Origin: Bacteroidales bacterium
GTDB lineage: Bacteria > Bacteroidota > Bacteroidia > Bacteroidales > P3
Length of the DNA: 6,268 bases
Assembly (NCBI GenBank): GCA_017647065.1
Contig: JAGCLI010000319.1
Location: forward strand, 1-6,268
Direction: 5' to 3'
Part shown: positions 1-6,268 of the stretch, piece by piece
How positions within the stretch are numbered: position 1 is the stretch's first letter
How the letters are laid out: the number at the start of each line of letters is the position of its first letter
Notes under the pieces: generated by a model
Databases searched by the model: none
What the model was told of the DNA's origin: nothing
Seen by the model: only the letters and a program-made list of their open reading frames with translations
Program-made: the position numbers and the translations under genes

Positions 1-1011
1 ATCATCTCTAAGTGCATTTTCAAGGCGTGTGTAATCGATTATGTTATCTCTTTTTGCAACTCCTATGTCCTCGCAGAAGTTCCTGATACTTTCTGGTGTG
101 TATCCTCTTCTTCTTAGACCGCAAATAGTTGGCATTCGAGGGTCATCCCAACCGCAAACGTAGTTTTCTTTTACCAATTGTAAGAGTTTACGCTTGCTCA
201 TTACTGTATAGTTGAGGTTAAGGCGTGCAAATTCATATTGATGTGAAGGGAAAATATCTAATTGTTGTATAAACCAATCGTAAAGTGGTCTATGAACATC
301 AAATTCCAAAGTACAAATAGAGTGAGTTATGTTTTCGATAGAATCACTCTCACCATGAGCGTAGTCATACATAGGATAAATTGGCCAAACGTCTCCTGTT
401 TTGTGGTGAGTTGTGTGAAGAATACGATACATTATAGGATCTCGCATGTGCATATTAGTATGTGCCATGTCAATCTTTGCTCTAAGAGTTTTACTTCCAT
501 CTTCAAATTCTCCATTTCTCATTCTTTGGAACAAATCAAGGTTTTCCTCAACGCTTCTGTTACGATAAGGAGAGTCTTTTCCTGGTGTTTGAACCGTACC
601 TCTGTTTTCTCTCATTTCTTCTAAGGTTTGATCATCCACATACGCTAACCCTTTTTTGATAAGCTCAATTGCCCATTGATAAAGTTGTTCAAAATAATCA
701 GAAGCGTAATGTTCCTCAGCCCAATTGAAACCTAACCATTTTATATCCTCTTTTATAGATTCTACATATTCAGTATCCTCTTTTACAGGGTTAGTATCGT
801 CAAAGCGAAGGTTGGTTTTTCCGCCATATTTCTTTGCTACACCAAAATTAAGGCAAATACTTTTTGCGTGTCCTATGTGTAAATATCCATTAGGCTCAGG
901 AGGAAAACGAGTTATTATGCTATTGTGTTTACCACTCTTTAAATCGTTTTCTATTATATCTTCTATAAAATTAAGACTTGGTTTTTTTGCTATTTCTTCC
1001 TTTAATTCCAT
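1..1011 (-). CDS. glnS: Glutaminyl-tRNA synthetase, N-terminal 337 codons (3' end outside the window)
   Basis: Class I aminoacyl-tRNA synthetase that charges tRNA(Gln) with glutamine in the cytoplasm, using ATP. The minus-strand frame opens with ATG at 1011-1009 and stays open to base 1. The class I signature [12 protein letters not shown] lies at residues 37-48 (HIGH 45-48), LRFDDTNP at 68-75, IYPMYD at 211-216, and the KMSKS-loop variant VMSKRKL at 270-276, followed by WDDPRMPT and GLRRRGYT. These blocks match remembered E. coli GlnRS closely and differ from bacterial GluRS, so glutamine specificity is well supported. The catalytic domain is essentially complete; the C-terminal beta-barrel anticodon-binding domains (roughly another 200 residues in the family) are cut off by the window edge. 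The start is chosen because a short N-terminal tail precedes the conserved NFI..II..DL..GKH block. No Shine-Dalgarno is seen. It is transcribed divergently from the DUF3109 cluster. Confidence 0.96.
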   Translation of the reverse strand, partial: MELKEEIAKKPSLNFIEDIIENDLKSGKHNSIITRFPPEPNGYLHIGHAKSICLNFGVAKKYGGKTNLRFDDTNPVKEDTEYVESIKEDIKWLGFNWAEEHYASDYFEQLYQWAIELIKKGLAYVDDQTLEEMRENRGTVQTPGKDSPYRNRSVEENLDLFQRMRNGEFEDGSKTLRAKIDMAHTNMHMRDPIMYRILHTTHHKTGDVWPIYPMYDYAHGESDSIENITHSICTLEFDVHRPLYDWFIQQLDIFPSHQYEFARLNLNYTVMSKRKLLQLVKENYVCGWDDPRMPTICGLRRRGYTPESIRNFCEDIGVAKRDNIIDYTRLENALRDD

Positions 1012-1043
1012 AACGTCAAACTATTTTTCTTTGATTTTAATTG

Positions 1044-1051
1044 CAAAAGTA
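1044..1051 (-). promoter_or_regulatory. Candidate Bacteroidota -7 promoter element for glnS
   Basis: On the minus strand this reads TACTTTTG, a match to the Bacteroidota primary-sigma -7 consensus TAnnTTTG. It lies about 33 bp upstream of the glnS ATG, so a start site a few bases downstream would give a leader of roughly 25-30 nt. No convincing -33 TTTG box is found at the usual spacing. The call rests on the -7 element and its position only. Confidence 0.5.
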
Positions 1052-1072
1052 CGAAAATGATTTTTTATTTTT

Positions 1073-1080
1073 TAACTTTG
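1073..1080 (+). promoter_or_regulatory. Candidate Bacteroidota -7 promoter element for the DUF3109/murL-murD/fbp cluster
   Basis: Reads TAACTTTG, matching TAnnTTTG, with its last base 21 bp before the ATG at 1102. Transcription from here would give a short leader of about 15 nt. A -33 box is not recognisable; the place where it should lie (around 1047-1053) overlaps the -7 element of the divergent glnS promoter. As the downstream genes are separated by only 7 and 14 nt, this is the likely promoter for the whole plus-strand cluster. Confidence 0.5.
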
Positions 1081-1101
1081 CAACGATAAAAATGCAATAT
1101 T

Positions 1102-1665
1102 ATGTTAATAGTTGGCAATTGCTTAGTAAGCGAAGATATAAAAAATGAAGGATTTTCTTGCGATTTAACCAAGTGTAAAGGTTGTTGTTGCGTAGAAGGA
1201 GACGCTGGTGCACCGCTTGAAAAAAAAGAAATTGAAATAATAGAAAATCTTTTACCAAAAATAGATCCTTTTATTGAGAAAAAGGCTGTTTTAATAGTGA
1301 AAAAAGAATGTTTTTGTCTAAATGATGATGATGGAGATTTGTGTACAAACATTATAGACAATAAAGAATGTGTTTTTGTTAAATTTCAGGACGGTTTAGC
1401 CTTGTGTGCAATAGAAATGGCACACAGAAACGGAGATATTGACTTTATTAAGCCTATTTCTTGTCATCTTTACCCAATTAGAGTAAAGGATTATGGTGAA
1501 TTTCGTGCCTTAAATTATCATCGTTGGGAGATTTGCAAGGACGCTGTATGCAAAAAAGGAGAAAATCCTTTGTACAAAACACTTAAAGAGCCGTTAATAA
1601 GACGCTTTTCAGAGAAATGGTACAAGGAATTAGAACAAGCAATTGAGCAAGGACAAGATTATTAG
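1102..1665 (+). CDS. DUF3109 family cysteine-rich protein
   Basis: A 187-residue soluble protein resembling the DUF3109 family common in Bacteroidota, whose function is unknown as far as I recall. The family hallmark near the N-terminus is CDLTKCKGCCCVEGDAGAPL at residues 20-39: cysteines 20, 25, 28, 29 and 30 followed by an acidic/glycine stretch. Further cysteines lie at 70, 72, 81, 90, 102, 121 (in PISCHLYPIRV), 145 and 150. The pattern recalls CxxCxxCC-type proteins annotated as zinc- or iron-chelating, so metal or Fe-S binding is plausible but unproven. No signal peptide or membrane segment is seen. The ATG at 1102 gives the short N-terminal lead-in (MLIVGNCLVSEDI) that I remember as typical of the family; an ATG at 1092 is out of frame. 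There is no Shine-Dalgarno. It ends with TAG 7 nt before the murL-murD start, so it is probably cotranscribed. One oddity is CKGCCC where relatives, from memory, usually have CKGACC. Confidence 0.88.
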   Translation: MLIVGNCLVSEDIKNEGFSCDLTKCKGCCCVEGDAGAPLEKKEIEIIENLLPKIDPFIEKKAVLIVKKECFCLNDDDGDLCTNIIDNKECVFVKFQDGLALCAIEMAHRNGDIDFIKPISCHLYPIRVKDYGEFRALNYHRWEICKDAVCKKGENPLYKTLKEPLIRRFSEKWYKELEQAIEQGQDY

Positions 1666-1672
1666 AACTAAA

Positions 1673-4297
1673 ATGAACAATAGCGAAAAATTCAATAGTT
1701 TCAGAAAACAATATCCGCTTTTTGTTTATGAAGATTTTAAGTATTCAATAGACGAAAAGGGGTTAAAAATAGAATTTACTTTCATTAACGGTGAGCATAC
1801 TTTTTCTCCAACTCTTTTGGTAGAGAAAAAAGATTTCTTTTCTTTTTCTCATTTGAGTAAAGAGCAACTTGATTTACTTATTTTCAACATGGGAATGGTG
1901 GAGTTGATATCTTATTGGAAGGCTTTTTGCTCTCCAAGAGTTGTTATAAAGCCTTATGCCCTAAAAAAAGAACAAATAGATTTCTATAAGAAGCTTTACT
2001 ATAACGGACTTGGTGAGTTTTTCTATGTAAACGGCATAAATGTTTCGCAAGAAGAGTTTTTAAACATAGAAAATTATAGCAATAATTATACAATTGCACA
2101 ATCTTTTGAAGTAGAAGATAGATATATCGTGCCAATAGGTGGAGGTAAGGATTCGGTTGTAACAATGGATTTGTTGCTTTCTGCAAATAGAGATGTCGTT
2201 CCTTTTATTATCAATCCAAGAGGAGCAACTGTGGATTGTTGTTCAATAGCAGGATTTAGCCAAGAAAAGACTTTGACTTGCAAAAGAGTGATTGACGCTC
2301 ATTTATTAGAACTTAATGCACAAGGTTGCTTGAATGGACACACTCCATTCTCGGCAATGCTTGCTTTTACTACACTTTTAATTTCTGCACTCACAAAAAG
2401 AAAATACATAGCTCTTAGTAATGAAGATTCAGCTTCGGAATCTACTGTCAAAGGCTCAGAGGTAAATCATCAATACTCTAAAAGCTTAGAATTTGAAAAC
2501 GATTTTAGAGCCTATGTTGCAAAGTTTGTATCCGAAGATTTTTATTATTTTTCGTTTCTTCGTCCTTTGAGCGAACTACATATTGCAAAACTTTTTTCAA
2601 AACTTTCTTATCAATCGGTTTTCAAGAGTTGCAATGCAGGAAGTAAACAAAATATTTGGTGTGGCAAATGTCCAAAATGCTTATTTGCCTTTATAATTCT
2701 TTCACCTTTTGTTTCAAAAGAAGAATTGATTAACATATTTTCCAAAAACCTTTTTGAAGACAAAGATTTGGAAGAATACTTTTTGCAACTCTGTGGAGAA
2801 AGACAAACAAAACCTTTTGAATGTGTAGGAACTGTAAGTGAGGTAAAAGCAGCTCTTGCTTTGTGCTTGAGAAATAGAAGAGAGGATTATGAAAATGATT
2901 ACTTAATGAAAATATTTCAAAGAATTAGCCAAGCAGATGAGTGTTTTGAAAAATTAAATGAAAGAGTTTTTTTTGAGTTATCTAACAATCATAATTTGCC
3001 TGCAAGAGATTTAGAAATTTTTTCAAACTCTCACTTTGCAACAAAGAAGGCTGCGTTAATCAAACTTTTGAAACCTCACAAAATAGCAATACTTGGCTAC
3101 GGTAGAGAAGGACAAAGTACTCACAAACTCATTAAATCTCTTTTGCCAGAGAAAGAAATACTAATAGCAGACGATAAATCTCCTTTGGCAAACTGTGGAT
3201 TGCAAGATGAAATGCTTAAAGATTGTACTCTTTATATAAAGACGCCGGGAATTTCTATGAAAAAACTTCAAAATATCGATAGAGATAAAATAACATCTCA
3301 AACAGATATTTTCCTACAACTATATTCTAATCAAACAATAGGCATAACCGGTACAAAAGGTAAAAGTACTACAAGTAATTTGGTTTATAATATTTTAAAA
3401 GACCAAGGTTTTGATACTCTTTTAGCAGGAAACATTGGAGTGCCTCTTTTAGATATAATTTCAAATATTAAAGAAAATACAATAATTGTTGCAGAACTTT
3501 CGGCACATCAATTACAATTTATCCACACCTCGCCAAAGGTTTCAATATTGCTTAACTTATTTGAAGAACATCTTGATCATTTTGATAGTTATGGGCAATA
3601 TAAAGAATCAAAATACAACATTGCAACTAAGCAAACAAAGCAAGGCGTTTTTATTTTCAACAAAGACTCAAAAGAAATCAAAGCCCTTTTAGAAAAAACT
3701 CCATTGCAATCAAGACAAAAACCTTTTTCAAAAGAAGAAGCAACGATTGAGGCAAATTACTTAAAGGGAGAGCATAATCAAATGAATATTCTTTCTGCCA
3801 TTCTTGCTTCACAAGAGTTTGGAGCAAAGAAAGAAGAAGCTGAAACTACGGCAAAAAACTTTCAACCCCTTGCTCATCGTTTGGAATACGTAGGAGAGAA
3901 AAATGGAGTTGTGTATTATAATGATAGTATAAGCACAATACCACAGGCAACGCTTGAAGCCTTAAAGGCATTAAAGAAAGTACAAACTCTTATACTTGGA
4001 GGAATGGATAGAGGAATAGATTACTCGCCTCTTGTTGAGCAAATAGGAGAGTTTGAAGTGAAAAACATTGCTTTTGTAGGTCAAGCCGGAAAGAGAATCT
4101 ACAAAGAAATGAAGGAAAAGGCGAATAATTATAATTGTCTTTTGAGTGATAACTACAAAGAAATAGTTTCTTGGTGTAAAGCAAACACTCAAAAAGATAA
4201 AATTTGTCTTCTCTCACCTGCTGCAAGTAGTTATGATATGTTTACAAACTTTGAACATAGGGGAGAGGTGTTTAAACAACTTATTATGGAAATATAA
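1673..4297 (+). CDS. murL-murD2: MurL-MurD2 fusion: UDP-MurNAc-L-Ala-L-Glu epimerase joined to UDP-MurNAc-L-Ala:L-Glu ligase
   Basis: An 874-residue cytoplasmic peptidoglycan-precursor protein with two enzymes in one chain. Residues 1 to about 440 resemble MurL: PP-loop-like PIGGGKDS at 154-161 for ATP binding and a cysteine set C320, C330, C333, C336 (CGKCPKC) like the QueC zinc site. Residues ~467-874 form a complete three-domain Mur ligase: N-terminal Rossmann GYGREG 475-480, ATP P-loop GITGTKGKSTT 557-567, ELSAHQLQ 608-615, LNLFEEHLDHF 627-637, a probable carbamylated lysine K647 in YKESK, GEHNQMN 699-705, LAHRLE 733-738, NDSISTIP 750-757, LGGMDRG 775-781 and SPAASSYDMFTNF 848-860. The known MurD2/MurL route (described in Xanthomonas) adds L-Glu to UDP-MurNAc-L-Ala, then epimerises it to D-Glu. 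ATG 1673 is preferred over TTG 1643, which would overlap the upstream gene by 23 bp. The family call is strong for the ligase; MurL and L-Glu specificity rest on motif recall. Confidence 0.87.
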   Translation: MNNSEKFNSFRKQYPLFVYEDFKYSIDEKGLKIEFTFINGEHTFSPTLLVEKKDFFSFSHLSKEQLDLLIFNMGMVELISYWKAFCSPRVVIKPYALKKEQIDFYKKLYYNGLGEFFYVNGINVSQEEFLNIENYSNNYTIAQSFEVEDRYIVPIGGGKDSVVTMDLLLSANRDVVPFIINPRGATVDCCSIAGFSQEKTLTCKRVIDAHLLELNAQGCLNGHTPFSAMLAFTTLLISALTKRKYIALSNEDSASESTVKGSEVNHQYSKSLEFENDFRAYVAKFVSEDFYYFSFLRPLSELHIAKLFSKLSYQSVFKSCNAGSKQNIWCGKCPKCLFAFIILSPFVSKEELINIFSKNLFEDKDLEEYFLQLCGERQTKPFECVGTVSEVKAALALCLRNRREDYENDYLMKIFQRISQADECFEKLNERVFFELSNNHNLPARDLEIFSNSHFATKKAALIKLLKPHKIAILGYGREGQSTHKLIKSLLPEKEILIADDKSPLANCGLQDEMLKDCTLYIKTPGISMKKLQNIDRDKITSQTDIFLQLYSNQTIGITGTKGKSTTSNLVYNILKDQGFDTLLAGNIGVPLLDIISNIKENTIIVAELSAHQLQFIHTSPKVSILLNLFEEHLDHFDSYGQYKESKYNIATKQTKQGVFIFNKDSKEIKALLEKTPLQSRQKPFSKEEATIEANYLKGEHNQMNILSAILASQEFGAKKEEAETTAKNFQPLAHRLEYVGEKNGVVYYNDSISTIPQATLEALKALKKVQTLILGGMDRGIDYSPLVEQIGEFEVKNIAFVGQAGKRIYKEMKEKANNYNCLLSDNYKEIVSWCKANTQKDKICLLSPAASSYDMFTNFEHRGEVFKQLIMEI

Positions 4298-4311
4298 AAA
4301 AGTAAATCAAT

Positions 4312-6132
4312 ATGAATACAGAAAATATTACAATTTCAAACGAAGAATTGAAATTTTTCAATCAATTAGCCAAGCAATTTCCAACCTTGCAAGCTGCAAG
4401 TACCGAAATAATTAAGTTAAAAGCAATTCTTTTACTGCCAAAAGGAACAGAACATTTTATGACAGATATTCACGGAGAGTATGATACGTTCAATCATATT
4501 TTGTCTAACGCTTCAGGAGCAGTGAAAAGAAAAATAGATGACGTGTTTGGACACTCTATTTCAGTGGCAGAAAAAAATCAATTAGCAACAATTATTTACT
4601 ATCCTGTGGATAAACTCTCTCAATTAAAGAGCAAGGGCGTTGTAAATGAAGAATGGTACAGACTTACCTTGAATAAATTGGTGAGAGTAGCACGTCAAGT
4701 AGCAAAGAAATACACTCGCTCAAAAGTTCGTAAGGCAATGGATAGCGAATACGCATTTATAATAGATGAATTATTAAACGAAACAACTTCCGACAAGCAA
4801 GCATACTACGATTCAATAGTTGAAAGCATTGTTGAATTGAAACGTTCCGATAAGTTTATAGAATCTATTTGCGGATTCATAAAAAGAATGTTGATTGATA
4901 GAATTCACGTAATTGGAGATATATTTGATCGTGGACCAAGAGCGGCAGATGTAATGGAACTTTTGAAAAATCACCACGCAGCAGACGTTCAATGGGGAAA
5001 TCACGACATTATATGGATGGGAGCAGCGTGTGGAAATAAATTTGATGTAGCAGAGGTAATTAGATTGACAGCAAGATATGGCTCGGTTGATACAATCGAA
5101 GACGATTATGGCATAAATCTAATGCCACTTGTAACTTTCGCTTTGAAAACCTATGAAAACGACCCTGCAATTCCATTTGTACCAAAAGGAACAAAAGAAG
5201 AAAACTATCAAGATGCCAATGTGCGTTTGATGACAGTAATACATAAAGCAATAGCAGTAATAAGTTTCAAATTAGAAGGGCAACTTGTAATGCGAAATCC
5301 AAACTTCGATATGTCGCATCGTCTATTGCTTGATAAAATCGACTATGAAAAAGGAACAATTCACCTTGATGGCAAAGACTATGAACTAAAAGACGCATAT
5401 TATCCAACAATTGACCCAAAAGACCCTTACAAACTAACAGACGAAGAGGAAGAAGTAATAGAAAAAATAAGACAATCATTCCTTAATTCACGCCGTTTAC
5501 AAAGCGATGTATCGTTCTTGTTCTCAAATGGTGGGGTTTACTCGGTTTGCAACAACACATTGATGCTTCATGGTTGCATTCCAATGAAAAATGAAACCGA
5601 ATTTAAAGAATTTAACCACAAAGGAAAAATGGTAAAGGGCAAAGAACTACTTGATTGCTTAGAACAAACCGTAAGAAACGTGTGGGTAAATCGTTTTAAT
5701 CAAACAAACGATGACAGAGACTATTTTTGGTATTTGTGGTGTGGTGCTTGCTCGCCAATTTTTGGTAAACACAGAATGGCAACCTTTGAACGCTACCTAA
5801 TAGATGCAAAAGAACAACAAGCAGAAATATTAGATAAATACTACACTTATAGAAACGATGTAGCCTTTTGCGAAAGGATTTTAGCCGAATTTGGACTTCA
5901 TAACGAAAAAGCAAGAATTGTAAACGGACACGTGCCAGTTAAAGTGAAGAAAGGCGAAAGTCCAATAATGGCAAACGGCAGATTACTTGTAATAGACGGC
6001 GGAATGTCGAAAGCATATCAAAAAGAAACAGGAATAGGTGGCTACACTTTGGTTTCAGGTTCAAGCCGTTTGTTCTTAGTTGAGCACGAACCATTCTCAT
6101 CTCCACAAGAATCAATAGAAAACGAAAGCGAT
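4312..6132 (+). CDS. fbp: Fructose-1,6-bisphosphatase class III, C-terminus missing and replaced by foreign sequence
   Basis: Gluconeogenic enzyme that hydrolyses fructose-1,6-bisphosphate to fructose-6-phosphate. Class III, found in Bacteroidota and Firmicutes, is a large metal-dependent phosphatase of the calcineurin-like fold, unrelated to class I. About 606 native residues are visible. Metal-ligand motifs appear in order: TDIHGEYDTF (D52, H54), GDIFDRGP (G202-P209), WGNHDI (N230, H231, D232), LHGCIP (H420) and NGHVPV (H540), followed by LLVIDGGMSKAY and the C-terminal HEPFSSP. The family is about 640-670 residues, so roughly 40-60 C-terminal residues are lost. The frame is intact from ATG 4312, 14 nt after the murL-murD2 stop, with an A-rich leader and no Shine-Dalgarno, suggesting the same operon. 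From about codon 607 the frame stays open to 6268 but encodes an ABC transporter ATPase fragment in GC-richer DNA, so the 3' end given here is the junction, not a stop codon. Confidence 0.95.
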
Positions 6133-6135
6133 GGG
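6127..6135. other. Chimeric junction between fbp and an ABC exporter gene
   Basis: Upstream of here the DNA is AT-rich and codes bisphosphatase up to ...IENESD. Downstream it is about 55% GC by hand count of 6130-6268, against about 40% for the preceding 60 bases, and codes ABC ATPase sequence. The GAT codon at 6130-6132 fits both proteins (ESD of the bisphosphatase, DGVDVRDY of the ABC protein), so the break can only be placed to within a few bases. No insertion-sequence end or target duplication is seen. Confidence 0.8.
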
Positions 6136-6268
6136 GTCGACGTGCGGGATTACAGCCTGACAAGACTTCGCGACGGGGTCGGCATGGTTCTGCAAAAGAA
6201 CATCCTCTTCTCGGGCAAGATCTCGGATAATCTGCGTTGGGGCAGCACCGATTCGAGTGACGAAGAAA
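6130..6268 (+). pseudogene. Internal fragment of an ABC exporter ATPase domain (foreign, lacks both ends)
   Basis: This stretch of about 46 codons encodes the part of an ABC transporter nucleotide-binding domain between Walker A and the signature motif. It has the post-Walker A strand DGVDVRDYSLTRLRDGVG, the Q-loop region MVLQKN, and LFSGKISDNLRWG, which corresponds to the LFSGTIxENLRWG block of exporter-type (fused membrane plus ATPase) multidrug-like transporters. From memory the wording is closest to clostridial heterodimeric exporters. Walker A, the LSGGQ signature and Walker B are not in the window. It is in frame with fbp but has no start of its own. Codon choice (CTG, CTC, GTC, GTG, GGC, CGG, CGC) differs from the TTA/AGA/AAA-rich genes upstream, so it comes from another genome or a very different locus. 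Confidence 0.85.

Larger units (their letters stand above)
1041..1083. repeat. Inverted repeat TTGCAAA...TTTGCAA spanning the divergent promoters
   Basis: Perfect 7-bp arms TTGCAAA (1041-1047) and TTTGCAA (1077-1083) are separated by 29 bp of AT-rich sequence. Each arm overlaps the TTTG half of one of the two opposing -7 elements. It may simply reflect two promoters with the same favoured bases after TTTG, or it could be a shared operator. The sequence alone does not decide. Confidence 0.45.

Noticed and set aside
262..624. Plus-strand ORF of 120 codons antisense to glnS
   Set aside because: It lies wholly opposite the strongly conserved glnS catalytic domain, has low-complexity Ser/Val/Phe composition and matches no family I recognise; a shadow ORF.
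725..1060. Plus-strand ORF of 111 codons antisense to the glnS 5' end
   Set aside because: It overlaps the HIGH-motif region of glnS and runs into the divergent promoter region; a shadow ORF.
1012..1101. Riboswitch or T-box leader upstream of glnS
   Set aside because: Only 90 bp separate the divergent starts, the probable leader is about 25-30 nt, and no stem-loop or specifier structure is visible.
1065..1361. Minus-strand ORF of 98 codons antisense to the DUF3109 gene
   Set aside because: The plus-strand frame carries a clear family signature. The minus frame is Ser/Phe-rich as expected from antisense of AT-rich coding DNA.
1643..1672. TTG start at 1643 extending the murL-murD2 protein by 10 residues
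   Set aside because: It would overlap the DUF3109 gene by 23 bp and uses a rare start, whereas ATG 1673 follows the upstream stop by 7 nt and fits the short-gap arrangement of the cluster.
4233..4415. Plus-strand ORF of 60 codons bridging the murL-murD2 end and the fbp start
   Set aside because: It overlaps the conserved Mur ligase C-terminal motif and the fbp N-terminus in another frame and has no recognisable features.
4813..6163. Several minus-strand ORFs of 63-74 codons opposite fbp
   Set aside because: All are antisense to an intact, motif-rich bisphosphatase frame; the last one also crosses the chimeric junction.
4312..6268. A genuine bisphosphatase-ABC transporter fusion protein
   Set aside because: The fragment would lack Walker A and membrane segments and would destroy the bisphosphatase C-terminus, and composition changes sharply at the join; an artefact is far more likely.

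Overview
The window looks like an AT-rich member of the Bacteroidota, probably an uncultured Bacteroidales. Three things suggest this: -7 promoter elements of the TAnnTTTG type, no recognisable Shine-Dalgarno sequences, and Bacteroidota-style families (a DUF3109 protein and a class III fructose-1,6-bisphosphatase). This is inference from sequence character; no database search was possible.

Layout. The minus strand from 1011 to the left edge carries the N-terminal 337 codons of glutaminyl-tRNA synthetase (glnS). A 90-bp divergent promoter region (1012-1101) follows. To its right is a tight plus-strand cluster with gaps of 7 and 14 nt: a cysteine-rich DUF3109 protein (1102-1665), an 874-residue two-enzyme fusion (1673-4297), and class III fructose-1,6-bisphosphatase (from 4312). 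No stretch over 300 bp lacks a gene, and I saw no tRNA, rRNA, CRISPR array or insertion sequence.

The centrepiece is the fusion protein. Its N-terminal half looks like MurL, an ATP-using UDP-MurNAc-L-Ala-L-Glu epimerase with a PP-loop-type motif and a QueC-like cysteine cluster. Its C-terminal half is a complete MurD-type Mur ligase whose substrate-site motifs differ from classical MurD (NDSI for NDSK, ELSAHQL for ELSSFQL), as expected of the MurD2 type that adds L-glutamate. Together they would form one polypeptide that adds L-Glu to UDP-MurNAc-L-Ala and then inverts it to D-Glu, bypassing glutamate racemase. Fructose-6-phosphate made by the neighbouring bisphosphatase is the precursor of UDP-GlcNAc and UDP-MurNAc, so a link to cell-wall supply is possible but speculative.

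The last ~139 bases are foreign. At about 6130 the bisphosphatase reading frame passes without a stop or frameshift into GC-richer sequence encoding the middle of an ABC exporter ATPase domain. This is most likely an assembly or cloning chimera at the edge of the window, not a real fusion.
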